This document shows, piece by piece, positions 20,990 to 32,644 of a stretch of 64,000 nt of DNA (position 1 is its first letter; the number at the start of each line of letters is the position of its first letter). The DNA lies in assembly GCA_964030785.1 (NCBI GenBank), contig OZ034979.1, positions 35,456,984 to 35,520,983 of the forward strand, read 5' to 3'. The DNA is from Siderastrea siderea (Eukaryota > Cnidaria > Anthozoa > Scleractinia > Rhizangiidae). The notes beneath the pieces are model-generated. The model saw only the letters and a program-made list of their open reading frames with translations, was not told the origin of the DNA and made no database searches. The translations under genes and the position numbers were made by a program.

Positions 20990-21490
20990 CCAGTCTTTGA
21001 ACTGCTCGCTTACTTTACAGAGATATTTTTATGCCTATAAGTTTTAGTTAAAAAGTAACACCTCGGGTATGAGTACCGCTTACAAGAATAGTGACAAAAG
21101 CCTTTTGTTTGAAACTTTGATGCACGCACTATGAAACTTACAAGCTGCCATAGCTTATTCGATATGAGAAGATTTTTGCAATTGATTCATTCCAGAGAGA
21201 GGTTTGTTCCGTCAGGAAGTGCGTTAAATAAAAAATTTCTATGCGCTTTCAGATTTTTGATCACGAGAAGCGTCAATTGAAAAAGTAACACCTTTTGGAG
21301 ATTTAAAATGAGCAGTCACAAGCGTTAAATTATTTGTTTCTCTCGCAGGGAGAAGTTTGTTCAATGGAAGGGCATTACATAAAAAGGTCTAGGTGTCGTT
21401 TTTTGAAAGATCTTTTTTGCTAGCAAGAAGCGTAGATAAAGTGCCACGCGCGTGAGCAGTCAAAAAAGCCTTTTGTCTGCCGCTTTAATC
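20990..21490 (+). repeat. Diverged tandem units between the R4 copies
   Basis: AAAAAGTAACACC recurs at about 21051 and 21273, AAAGTGCCACG at about 21437, and AAGCCTTTTGT at about 21097 and 21467. This suggests three diverged units of roughly 165-220 bp. Confidence 0.4.
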
Positions 21491-21775
21491 ATTTGAGTGT
21501 TCGTTATGACAAAGGTTTTGCGTTTTGCCGTTCAATTCTTTCATACACAAAGGTTTTGATGTGCGCCGATGAGGCTGGAAAAACTACCTAAATAATTTAT
21601 CACGGTAAAACTTCGGCCGTTTATTCTACGGCAGAGAATTCAGTCACTGTCACTTAATTTTGCGGAGGGCGCTAATTATATAAGTTCGTGAGCAAGTGCA
21701 TTAGACAAACAACCGACACTTTCTTCATAGATTGCCTTTCCCACGGACAGTGACAGAGGCGCAGCCGTTCCGCAG
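21491..21775 (+). repeat. Direct repeat R4, copy 2
   Basis: Second copy of 20621-20890. It has small insertions, for example AATTATAT near 21673. Confidence 0.75.
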
Positions 21776-22119
21776 CTAAATCGCTTTGATCTAAAAAACG
21801 TTATGTGTACGGCTTCGGATGTTCATCTTTCTTTCCAAGGCCTTGTCACATAAAGAAATTTTTCCCTCTTGCGCTATGCGGCAATATTTTGATCAGTGTG
21901 TTAAACCGGCTCTTCGTTGGTTGTAGCGTATGACGAGTGCTCAGTGCCGAATACACTCAAATCTTACCTAGGGTATCCCTGTGAAAAACGAAACCCTTGC
22001 GAGCAATTTCCCGTTCCCCACCCCCTTCATTTATCTTGTTTGTCGCGCCGAAAGTTTTCCGATTACCTGCAAGACTTCGGCTGAATCTCGGTAAGCGTCC
22101 CCTATTACAATAGCCTATT
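21776..22119. other. No gene recognised
   Basis: No frame or repeat could be assigned. Confidence 0.35.
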
Positions 22120-22587
22120 GTTCAGGCTATTGTTTAAATTTCATTGTTTTAAGTTGATCCTGTACAATAGACCATTTCTTGATACGATATGCACTGTAGG
22201 GGCATTCGCGCTATGCAATGTACTGTTCTGTAGCGCTATGCCCGCACTATGTACTTGCAAAGGTCCAGAAACAGGCCTGACTCCTTTCAACAGTCGGAAG
22301 GGGTCACTTCAGTGTTTTACATTTGGTGTTAAAATTAATGTACTGTATTATAAAGGTCAGTCAAAAACTCTTAGATAAAAATTGATATATTTGGTCAAAG
22401 TTAAATTTATAATGAAGGCCTACTAACCCCAAAAAATTTCATGCATAAGGTTGGAGAGAGAAAAAAATATCATGCAAGCACATACCTCAAGAAAAAAAAT
22501 TCATGGGGAATTAAGGGGTTGAAAAAAATTTCATGCCTATACCAAATCACCCCCCCGCCTTCAGAAGTTAAATGGTTGGCCCCTTAA
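22120..22587 (-). mobile_element. hAT/Penelope chimeric TIR element, copy B (end fragment)
   Basis: The reverse complement matches about 40780-41230, starting with the terminal repeat GGGGCCAACCATTTAACTTC (its complement ends at 22587). Only this end is present; the hAT and Penelope parts are absent. Confidence 0.7.
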
Positions 22588-23139
22588 TCCCGCGCAAGCA
22601 ATCTAAACCGTCAAATAATTAACTAAGGTAGATGTCTATGCATAGAATGTTGACATACACCTTGCAATATCGTTAGTTTACAGGTTTTACCGATTTTTTT
22701 CACTCTGTTGCGATTCTAATAAACATTTACAAAAGTAGCTAAGAAAAGCAAGCGTAAGTGGAAACGGAAGTAAAGCGTTTGCTATTCTAAAGGCGTAAGC
22801 GGAAACGGAAGGAAAACGTCGAATCTTATACAGGCCTTTTCTTAACAGTTGTAATACGCAGAATAGTAACCTGTCAACTACCTTTATCAAGGCAGTAAAT
22901 GACGTAAGAGACAGTGGATTGAGCGTAAGAAAAGCCGCCCAAATAAGTGACGGACCAAAAAATCAACACTGCAGGATCGATTAAACATCCACCCCCCGAA
23001 TAACCATTTGCTATTTACACTAATTATTGGTCGCTAAGCCGATATTTATTCACAAATCGAATAGAAAACACGATAAGCACTCAGCAGGGTGGCTGACACA
23101 TCAGTTTGCGTTGACCGTTTTCGTGGAGAAATGTTGTTT
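22588..23139. other. No gene recognised
   Basis: Contains two short near-repeats around GTAAGCGGAAACGGAAG (near 22755 and 22795). No known domain. Confidence 0.35.
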
Positions 23140-23362
23140 TGTCGATGTACGAAAACTGGGCCAGGTGTACGAAGACTGGGCAACTTAGGATTTTTGGGAA
23201 AAATGGCATAATTTTGAACATACGTCGATCAAGCGGCCAATCGTTTTATATATTGAAGGTAAGTAAATGGGCTATCTTTAAAAGAAATTTCAGAAATTTT
23301 CATCTCACCGACGAAAAGATATAGCTATTACAAACTGAAGTGTACGAAAACTGGGCAACACA
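23140..23362. repeat. Small dispersed unit bracketed by GTACGAAAACTGGGC
   Basis: The motif occurs at about 23145, in a variant at about 23167 and at about 23342, all in the same orientation. It also appears (complement) at 4803 and 5196. The interior has an AAGGTAAGT site near 23258. Confidence 0.4.
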
Positions 23363-23365
23363 CTG

Positions 23366-23844
23366 TACCGTGTGGCAGTAAATTTTTGCGGGAGTAATTT
23401 TGCGGATTAGCGATTTTTTGTGTTTTGCGGGAACTAATTCTTGCGATTTGAAAAGACTGGTTTTTCTTGCTGGGAATTAATTTTTGCGATTTTCTGGAGG
23501 TCGCGTTCAAATGGAACTGAAAACAGTTTCGTTTTTTGAGTAAAGGCCCAGTAAAAGCAATCGAAATACAAATAAAACAACATGGGAATGTCACTCTATT
23601 ACACTACAATGGATCGAAAATAACTAGGGTACCACTTGATGTATTATCCACCGAGTTATCTATGACATTTTCTCCTTCAAATCAGAATTTTTGTATATCA
23701 TTTCTACAGTGGAGTAAATTTTTGCGGAGAAAACATTTGCGGTAATTTTATCTTGTGGGAACTTATTTTTGCGGATCGCGGAAAAAACCGCAAAAATCGC
23801 AAAAATTAGAACCTGCAGAAATTTAGTGCCACACGCGGTACGGT
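23366..23844. mobile_element. TIR element rich in TTTTTGCGG
   Basis: TACCGTGTGGCAGTAAATTT at the left is inverted at the right end (complement TGTGGCACTAAATTTCTGC). AATTTTTGCGG-type blocks recur throughout and face inward from both ends. Non-autonomous; family not determined. Confidence 0.55.
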
Positions 23845-24104
23845 ATCTGTTCGGAAGACCTAATTCGGATTTAATTGCAGTGAAAGGTAGATCTTTCTCT
23901 GGCGAAACATCACCTCAGACCTTTGTAACAAGGGGACTGATTAATTCCTATTATTTTCAGAGGGACAACTGATGTCGTTTAGAGGGTAAGATTAGGCCAC
24001 CTAGCATTTTTGGAGAGCTATCAGCACCTCGCACATTCGGCGGATAGGATTGTTTCCTAAAATTTTCTGCGGCCTACATTTTCAGCTAGAAACGCCGAAC
24101 AGAT
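23845..24104. mobile_element. MITE with ATCTGTTCGG ends, copy 2
   Basis: Inverted relative to 1125-1419, with the same termini and similar interior (GGCGAAACATCACCTC and GGCGGATAGGATT shared). It abuts the preceding TIR element directly. Confidence 0.6.
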
Positions 24105-24239
24105 CAAATTGGCCTTTAGCACTGAAATCTCTGAAACAATCTAAAGGCCCGTTTAAAAAAGCGATTTTTGGTGCAATTTTTGTCGCGCTCTCCAATGCAA
24201 CTTTTTTCGCTCCGATTCCAATGCAATATTGGCTATCTC

Positions 24240-25735
24240 TAAAAGAAGGAACGGCGAACGGGGAACGGGGAATCTCTAAAATAGGGAATCTCTAAAACGG
24301 GGAATCTCTAAAATAGGGAATCTCTTTAAAATAGGGAATCTCTACGACGGAGAATCTCTAAAATAGGGAATCTCTAAAATAGGGAATGTCTAAAATGGGG
24401 AATCTCTAAAATAGGGAATCTCTAAAATAGGGAATCTCTAAAATAGGGAATCTCTAAAACAGGGAATCTCTAAAATAGGGAATCTCTCTAAAATAGGGAA
24501 TCTCTCTAAAATAGGGAATCTCTAAAACAGAGAATCTCTAAAATAGGGAATCTCTAAAATGGGGAGTCTCTAAAATAGGGATCTCTAAAATAGGGAATCT
24601 CTAAAACAGGGAATCTCTAAAATAGGGAATCTCTCTAAAATAGGGAATCTCTAAAATAGGGAATCTCTAAAATAGGGAAGCTCTTAAATAGGGAATCTCT
24701 AAAATAGGGAATCTCTAAAACAGGGATTCTCTAAAATAGGGAATCTCTCTAAAATAGGGAATCTCTAAAACGGAGAACCTCTAAAATAGGGAATCTCTAA
24801 AATAGGGAATCTCTAAAATAGGGAATCTCTAAAATAGGGATCTCTAAAATAGGGAATCTCTAAAATAGGGAATCTCTCTAAAATAGGGAATCTCTAAAAC
24901 GGAGAATCTCTAAAATAGGGAATCTCTAAAATAAGGAAACTCTAAAATGGGGAATCGCTTAAATAGGGATCTCTAAAATAGGGAATCTCTAAAATGGGGA
25001 ATCTCTAAAATAGGGAATCTCTTAAATAGGGAATCTCTAAAATAGGGAATTTCTAAAACAGGGAATGTCTAAAATAGGGAATCTCTAAAACAGGGAATCT
25101 CTAAACTGGGGAATCTCTAAAATAGGGAATCTCTAAAATAGGGAAACTCTAAAATAGGGAATCTCTCTAAAATAGGGAATCTCTAAAACGGAGAATCTCT
25201 AAAATAGGGAATCTCTAAAATAAGGAAACTCTAAAATGGGGAATCTCTAAAATAGGGAATCTCTTAAATAGGGAATCTCTAAAATAGGGAATTTCTAAAA
25301 CAGGGAATGTCTAAAATAGGGAATCTCTAAAACAGGGAATCTCTAAACTGGGGAATCTCTAAAATAGGGAATCTCTAAAATAGGGAATCTCTAAAATAGG
25401 GAATCTCTAAAATAGGTAATCTCTAAAACGGGGAATCTCTAAAATGGGGAATCTCTAAAACGGGGAATCTCTAAAATGGGGAATCTCTAAAATAGGTAAT
25501 CTCTAAAACGGGGAATCTCTAAAATGGGGAATCTCTTAAATAGGGATCTCTAAAATAGGGAATCTCTAAAATGGGGAATCTCTAAAATAGGGAATCTCTT
25601 AAATAGGGAATCTCTAAAATAGGGAATCTCTAAAACAGGGAATCTCTAAAATAGGTAATCTCTAAAACGGGGAATCTCTAAAATGGGGAATCTCTAAAAT
25701 AGGGAATCTTTAAAACGGGGAATCCCTAAAACAAA
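24240..25735 (+). repeat. 16-bp satellite array, left arm of copy 1
   Basis: Roughly 90 or more units. The variable positions are mainly the two bases before GGG (TA, CG, TG, CA). Higher-order duplication is visible: blocks such as 24890-25110 recur at about 25190-25345. Confidence 0.9.
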
Positions 25736-28039
25736 AAATTCTCGCAGCGGTCCTTTCGAAGCTCAGCTCAGCGGGGTCAATGGTGTGACCACCAGCACTT
25801 TGTTGGTTTCTCGTTTTAACGGTTCTCTGGTTGTCGATGTATTCATGATTGTCGGAAGTAAAAAAAAAAGCGAATATCAGTTGGGTTTGATGTTCAGTTC
25901 GGTTAGTTCGCGTTATTGAAAGGCGTGGCAATTTTATCTATGTCTGCGTAGCCTCTCACGCAGTCGTTTTTAGGTAAAAACGACTGAGTAGGAGGCTAAT
26001 GTCTGCGGGGCTTATCGAATTTCGCAAAACGTATTTCCCTCGAAACATTTTGATGTATAAAGCAACCCTTTTTCTGCAATTTCTTAACTCTGTTGAATTT
26101 GCAACACTAAATTGATTATGAACTTGACTTTCCGTCAATTGCAAACTTTCGTCAGCTGCCATACTTTCCACGACGGGTAATTTTCTTCTTAACTCAGCGT
26201 TTCACTTGCACGCCGATCCAGAACCCGGGATCCAGAGCAATTTACGCCGTACTGATGAGCTCTTAAGAAGAGCGAAACAGCTGTCTACGGCTGCAACCCA
26301 TCTCTGTTGAAGTTCTATCAGTGTCGTGTCGATGACTTGCAAAGTCAAATCTTTCTACGTAGTCAGATCAGCCTTGCTGCTATGTTTGTCATTACAGATT
26401 TTTGCTGGTATGTCTTCCTGAAATGTTTACCATCTATACTCGTCGGCCTTCATTTTTGTCATGCAGCTGTTATTTGGGTCGTCACGAAGGAGCGTTGCGT
26501 GATTACCCAAATGCACAGGGGACTACCTTGATCAGTTTCCCAAAAGTAGAAATTGTGGTACCGGTGCACGTGCGATATTTTTAATTTCCGACATTGCTTT
26601 CGTGCAGACATGAATTATTCCTTCCCATATTTCGTGTATGTACGCAGGCTACGTACATGAAATTAATTTCCGATTCGTTTTCGTTTTTCCGCTTTGTTTC
26701 GTTTTATTCCTGTTTCGTTTTGTTTGGTTCCATTCGATTCCGTGTTCACAGTTACCATGAACAAATTACAGTTTCTTTACAAATTAATAGAAGCGCTGCT
26801 TAAAGATCCGAACTTGATTTGGGAAGTTACCTTATGCTTTGCGCTTCGAGTTACCGAATGAGTCGATCTGCTCAAGTAAGTCAAACGGGCTCTAGCGATT
26901 ACAATAAATACGTTTTTCACGTGCATATGTAAGCCTCACAGATGCTACCCTGGCTCCACAGGCCCGTTGAGTATAGATCAGATAGATAAGCAGGGGTATA
27001 TCAGCCGCACCACAGCGGTTGGTGGTAATTTATTAGTGCACCTTTCAAGCAGATACTTTAATAACGCGAACTCTGAAATGCAGAGATGCCAACCTCTAGA
27101 GATCTAAAATCTGGAGATTTTTCTTTTTTGCCACCCCCCCCCCCCCCTCTCATTAACTCACCCACCCTTCCCAAAAAATGACCCACTCCTCCACCACGAA
27201 AAATCAACCCCCGTCTTGCAAAATCTACCTAGCTCTCCGCACCCCAGTATTTTCCCCAACCCGACACCCAAAGTGGCCATTAGCAAGAGGCAAAGTAATG
27301 ATGCATGTTGCGCTCTGTATTCATATTTTTAAAGGATACTACTAATTCTCTAGAGGATTAGCATGACAATTGAAATATTTGATTTCTGTATTACAGTTAA
27401 GTAAGGTTCCATTTAGACCCAACTGATGACCCCATTTGTTTCCCTGCCGACAGTCATAGTTAGTATCGATCTCAGACGTTTTTTGAGGGGGGATTTTTTG
27501 GCCCGCTTTATGGTCCAATGATTTCACTCCGCGCTTTTGAAAAGAATGACCACGTGATCACAAGTTCGATGACTACCAGCTGATCCCAAGATCTGTAAAC
27601 TTGAAAATGTCATGAATGAATGAACTTGCAATCATCAGAAATGCTCTTAAAAAACGCCGTTGCTGAAATCAAAGGTCGCCCTTGAGGAAAAGTCAGGAAA
27701 AGTGTTATCTGAGGCCAAGAAATGTGATGGCGAGTAAAAATTCATTCACCGGAAGTTGAGCGTTGCTGATCTTTGCCGATCTTGCGGTCCATAAACTTGT
27801 GATCACTTGGTTATTTTTTTTGAAACCACGGAGTGAAATCAATAGTCCGTGAAGGGAGCTAAAAAGACCCTTTTTAACGGACGTCTAAGGTCCGATCGTA
27901 CTGTACATTGACAGCTAACCTGTCAGCAATGGAAACCAGAAACCTACGAAGTGATTGAAATCAGTCATAGAAAGCGACTTTGACCTTTTTACCCTGCTAA
28001 GCTCAGCTTCTACAGAACTGATGCTATGATTTGAAGGTT
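25736..28039. other. Middle segment of foldback copy 1
   Basis: Aligns with 48980-51440. It begins with TTCTCGCAGCGGTCCTTTCG next to the array. Copy 1 keeps an intact TTAA site at about 26777 that is occupied by a MITE in copy 2, and has about 330 bp (27085-27410, with a poly-C run) that copy 2 lacks. Several small frames, none recognisable. Confidence 0.6.
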
Positions 28040-29412
28040 TGCCATTTTAGAGATTCCCAATTTTAGAGATTCCCAATTTTAGAGATTCCCTATTTTAGAG
28101 ATTCCCCGTTTTAGAGATTCCCTATTTTAGAGATTCCCTATTTTAGAGATTCCCCATTTTAGAAATTCCCCATTTTAGAGATTCCCTTTTTTAGAGATTC
28201 CCTATTTTAGAGATTCCCCGTTTTAGAGATTCCCTATTTTAGAGATTCCCCGTTTTAGAGATTCCCTATTTTAGAGATTCCCCATTCCCCGTTCCCTGTT
28301 CTCCATTCTCCGTTCCTCGATTCCCCGTTCGCTATTTTAGAGATTCCACATTCCCCGTTTCCCGTTCCCCGTTCTCCGTTCCTCGATTCCCCGTTCCCTA
28401 TTTTAGAGATAGCCATTTTAGAGATTCTCGTTTTAGAGATTCTCGTTTTAGAGATTCTCGTTTTAGAGATTCCCTATTTTAGAGATTCCCTATTTTATAG
28501 ATTCCCCGTTTTAGAGATTCCCTATTTTAGAGATTCCCCATTCCCCGTTCCCTGTTCTCCATTCTCCGTTCCTCGATTCCCCGTTCGCTATTTTAGAGAT
28601 TCCACATTCCCCGTTTCCCGTTCCCCGTTCTCCGTTCCTCGATTCCCCGTTCCCTATTTAAGAGATAGCCATTTTAGAGATTCCTTATTTTAGAGGTTCC
28701 CCATTTTAGAGATTTCCTCGTTTTAGAGATTCCCTATTTTAGAGATTCCCCATTTCAGAGATTCCCTATTTTATAGATTCCCCGTTTTAGAGATTCCCTA
28801 TTTTAGAGATTCCCTGTTTTAGAGATTCCTTGTTTTAGAGATTCTTCGTTTTAGAGATTCCCCGTTTTAGAGATTCCCTATTTTAGAGATTCCCTATTTT
28901 ATAGATTCCCTATTTTAGATATTCCCCGTTTTAGAGATTCTCTATTTTAGAGATTCCCCATTCCCCGTTCTCCGTTCCCCGTTCCCCGTTCCCCGTTCCC
29001 CGTTCCCCGTTCCCCGTTCCCCGTTCCCCGTTCCCCGTTCCCTGTTCCTCGTTCCCTATTTAGAGATGGCCATTTTAGAGATTCCTTATTTTAGAGATTC
29101 CCCGTTTTAGAGATTCCCCATTTTAGAGATTCCCCGTTTTAGAGATTCCCCATTTTAGAGATTCCCCGTCCTGGAGATTCCCCATTCTAGAGATTCCCCA
29201 TTTTAGGGATTCCTCGTTTTAGAGATTCCCTATTTTAGAGATTCCCTATTTTAAAGGTTCCCTATTTTAGAGATTCCCCGTTTTAAAGATTCCCTATTTT
29301 AGAGATTCCCTATTTTAGAGATTCCCCGTTTTAGAGATTCCCTATTTTAGTGATTCCCCGTTCGCCATTCCCCGTTCCCCGTTACTCGATTCCCCGTTCT
29401 TTATTTTAGAGA
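28040..29412 (-). repeat. 16-bp satellite array, right arm of copy 1
   Basis: TTTTAGAGATTCCC-type units, the inverse of the left arm. They are interspersed with CCCCGTTCCTCGATTCCCCG blocks (28284-28400, 28535-28650 and 28960-29050), which also mark the outer ends of both copies. A pure CCCCGTT run lies near 28979-29040. Confidence 0.9.
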
Positions 29413-29710
29413 TAACCGCTCGTTAGAAGCACTTTGAGTGACTGCATTATACCACGCAAGCCACCATCTGGCATTTCTAAATGTAGACATCCGCGTTGCC
29501 TCACCTGTCCGTTCCTACAGCAAGGCCAACTCAAGTACACTTTTTCCGCCACCAAAGAAGAACGACATATCACTGCCTCGCTAAGTTGTAAATCTAAAAA
29601 CTTAATATACCTTATTGAGTGTAAAAATGTGCAAAACAATACATCGGAGAAACAAAGCGCCAACTCAATGAACGCTTTGGTGAACATCGCCGCTCTATCC
29701 TCAATGTGCA

Positions 29711-30040
29711 ATTCCATTTAAGATCCGCACCCCTCCCCGGTTGAGGAACAGTGGAATTCTTCAGGGGTAAGGGATAAAAGTGGAGGAGTTCTTCAGGGGT
29801 AAAGGCCACAGGCTGAGGAATTCTTTAGGGGTAAAACCGATATTATAAGTAGAATTCTTCAGGGGGTAAACAGAGATTTCATGGAATTCTTCAGGAGTAA
29901 ATACTTTTTTGTGAAATTCTTCAGGGGTAAACCCATTTTGTAAGGAACTCTTCAGGGGGGAACACTTTTTAACGGAATTCTTTTGGGGTAACAGGGAAAG
30001 GTCAGTCCTCAACCGGGGGGGTGCCGATATTAAATGGAAT
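29711..30040. mobile_element. MITE with eight GAATTCTTCAGGGGTAA units
   Basis: The inverted ends share ATTCCATTTAA, then GCACCCC and CCGGTTGAGGA (left 29711-29745, right 30006-30040). Inside, a 17-bp motif, GAATTCTTCAGGGGTAA with variants, recurs about every 30-35 bp. It splits the Penelope GIY-YIG frame. Confidence 0.65.
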
Positions 30041-30335
30041 AGCCCAATCACAATCAGCTAATCAACCCCACTCCTATTTCAGAACATTTTAACCAACCTG
30101 ACCACTCCATCAACGACGTCCTCCCTGTACCGCTTGAACTTATCCACACTGCAACCGTGACTCTGTTAGAAAAGCACACGAGGCCCACCTTCTATAACCT
30201 CAGGTTATAAATAGACACGATGAACTTAATTAGTTACTTTTCAGTTTTTCGTAGCCTACCATTTTCTGTTATGCTGTATTTCAAAACCAGTATATGTAAC
30301 GGTCGTCTTGTAGTTGTATTCACTTTTCTTTTTTA

Positions 30336-30375
30336 GCCCCCGAAGAAGGTTTGTTTTGCAAACCGAAATATCGAG
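30336..30375 (+). ncRNA. Degenerate hammerhead-like motif
   Basis: CCCCGAAGAA, then the hairpin GGTTTG/CAAACC with a 5-nt loop, then CGAAATATCGAGC. The order matches the Penelope hammerhead core (CTGANGA, stem II, GAAA), but the first U of the core is C here, so it is probably inactive. Confidence 0.4.
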
Positions 30376-30378
30376 CAA

Positions 30379-30714
30379 ATATATAACTTAATTTCATTTC
30401 TGTTTCCATTTTAATTTCTTAATCTTTTCGCCGTAAGGATTAGTTTACCGTTGTTTACTTTCGTCTCCTTGTATAGACTAGGTAAGGGAGTACTCCCCCC
30501 CCCCCTCACGGGAAGAAATATTACCTTGTGTACCATCGCCTTGATTCAAAATGTAACCAATGACCTAATGAAAGTGAGACTACTAGTTGCGAATTATCAG
30601 GTCGGACAATCACGACCGCATAAAAAGTCTACCTTCCTTTCGGAAGTCAGGACGAAAAGGTCAAATTGTGAGACATAACTGATTTGATTCCTGTGACAAT
30701 TTTATTCTGCTCAG
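30379..30714. other. Upstream region of the ZNFX1 gene
   Basis: No TATA box or frame was recognised. TTTTATTCTGCTCAG at 30700-30714 is a good splice acceptor ending exactly before the ATG, so a 5' untranslated exon probably lies upstream. Confidence 0.4.
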
Positions 30715-32644
30715 ATGTCACGCGGCCACAGAGAGCCGTGGAATGCACGACTAAGAAGCAATGCTTCTTCTGGCGGTCGGAAGCGGAAATTCGAGAGTAC
30801 TCCGAGGAAAGCCGAAGTTCCGAAACGACGGAGGACAGGAGGAAAAGCAGGAGACGAAACTGGGCATGCGTCGGCACCTATTGGATTCAAGGCACTGGAA
30901 AACATTTGTAGAGAAGAAGTCCCAGAAAATGCCATTTTAGAGTTAGCTAAGAAAGGTGAACGGTTCGAGGCACTGTTGTGTTTGGAGGAGATCAGACCCG
31001 ATCTGTTGAAGCTTGTTGTTTTTTCATTTCGTCTGTTATGTTCATCAAACATTATGACCGCGAATGCAGAAAAAATATTGCGCTCTTCCAAAGCAAAGAA
31101 TTTTATCACTGGAGCAGTGCTTTCGCGTTTCATCAACGAGATGGCCTATTCCAAAGACAGCAGTTTTGGATCCGTGATTACTGATCTTACAGTCGTTTTT
31201 CGTGCAATGATTCAGAGATTTGGTGAAAGTATAGTCCATGGCCTCCCCATACCCCAGCTCAGCACTTCCTTGGCCGCGCTAAAGGAAAAAGGTCTCATAG
31301 AAGATGCAAGCCATCTTGAGAAGAAACTCCAGGATGTCAAAGAGTTGAAAGATGAGGTGATTCGCCGAGCCAAGACCGCGCATGATTCCCAAGTTGAGCC
31401 CCCGCAGAATTTTAGAGAGGTCAGCGTTATCCCTGAAGCAGCAGACCTACTATGTTCCAGGCCTTTTGTTCGAGAAAACATCACAGACAGAAAGTTCAAG
31501 GATTTGGATCACTATCTCGATGTGCAGTTTCGGTTGCTCAGAGAAGACTTTGCAATGCCGCTTCGTGATGGTATTAAACAGGTAACAAAGGAAAGCAATT
31601 CTCTAGAACCAAGTTCTGCAACTAATGTAAGACGCACTAATGACGTCTTCGTTTACTATGACGTCACTATCCTGCACCCTGTATGCAGCCGAAAAGGCAG
31701 GGTTTACAGAATCAGGTTTGACGAGTCTCATTCTAAAATGAAGCGCGTCTAGTGGGAGAGATCTAAACGACTCAAGTTTGGCTCGCTAGTTTGCCTCTCT
31801 TCAGATGAATTCAGCTCACCCGTTTTCGCAACTGTGGAAAATCGAGACGCTAACGGGCTGAGTATCGGTGAGTTAGATGTGCGATTTGAAAAGGTGGAAA
31901 TGGTGGAGATAAATCAGTTTATTCAAGGAAAGGAGAAGTTTGTAATGATAGAGTCTCCTGCTTATTTCGAAGCCTATAGACACGTACTAGAAGCTTTGAA
32001 GGAGATAAAAGCCGAAGAGTTCCCGTTCCAGAGGCACATTGTAGAATGCTGTCAGGACGTCCAGCCTCCTGAATATCTACTGGAAGTTGACAAATTGGAA
32101 GAAGACAAAAATGTCATCTCCTTTGACTTTACTGGCATTTTAGTGGAGAAAGCACCAGTAAGGATGCCTGATGCTAACTACCATGTAGGCTCGTTCATAC
32201 ACCGTACAGAAGAAGATGGCCACACTCTCAACGCCCCCAAAACCGAGACCAAACCCTTCTACCCTCCTGTTCCCTTGTATGCAGAAGCGGCCATGGAGAT
32301 TGCGCAAGACCACCCAGAAAGCGCTGTGAGGGATTCTTCGAACAACCTGGACGTAACCATGGACAACAAGATGCCTCGCGAGATCTTCAACTGGCCTGAC
32401 AGAGAAAGCCTGGGCTTTAACGAATCGCAGATGCGCGCTTTTAAACTAGCACTGACCAAACAGTTCGCTTTGATTCAAGGACCGCCCGGAACTGGTAAGA
32501 CGTATGTTGGTTTGAAAATCGCTCGAGCTCTTTTGGATAACTCCTCGCTTTGGAATAATGGGAAAGAAAAATCGCCAATCTTAATGGTGTCCTACACAAA
32601 TCACGCCTTGGATCAGTTCCTGGAGGGTCTGTTACCCATGCCAG
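30715..32644 (+). CDS. ZNFX1: ZNFX1 coding exon 1 (N-terminus to Walker A)
   Basis: ATG directly follows a splice-acceptor sequence. It encodes the basic start (RKRKFESTPRK), the conserved region before the helicase, and GPPGTGKTYVGLK and VSYTNHALDQFLEG. It ends CCA G|GTGATA (phase 1). An in-frame TAG lies at 31750-31752; the frame continues WERSKRLKFGSLVCLS as in other family members. Confidence 0.85.

Larger units (their letters stand above)
24214..29412. mobile_element. Foldback element with satellite arms, copy 1
   Basis: The left arm (about 24240-25735) is an array of GGGAATCTCTAAAATA-type 16-bp units. The right arm (about 28040-29412) is the same array in inverted orientation. The termini are GGCTATCTCTAAAA and, as complement, GGTTATCTCTAAAA, followed inward by GAACGGGGAA-type units. 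The ~2.3-kb middle (25736-28039) is homologous to 48980-51440 in the second copy. No transposase frame was found. The architecture, inverted arms made of short tandem units, resembles known foldback elements such as sea urchin TU and Drosophila FB. No target duplication is obvious at the chosen ends. Confidence 0.75.
29415..30378 (+). pseudogene. Penelope-like element 3' end (GIY-YIG region), broken
   Basis: The frame begins SDCIIPRKPPSGISK, then CRHPRCLTCPFLQQ (zinc-binding linker) and LSCKSKNLIYLIECK. After a one-base frame change it continues QYIGETKRQLNERFGEHRRS, the GIY-YIG endonuclease of Penelope-like elements. A 330-bp MITE (29711-30040) interrupts it, after which EHFNQPDHSINDV and LELIHTATVTLLEK complete the domain to a stop near 30210. 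The 3' tail contains a hammerhead-like motif at 30336-30375. No RT is present; the upstream side is the foldback element. Confidence 0.75.

Noticed and set aside
29750..30000. Regularly spaced 17-bp repeats that look like a CRISPR array
   Set aside because: Spacers are too short (about 13-18 bp), the array lies inside inverted terminal repeats in a eukaryotic retroelement, and no cas genes are present.
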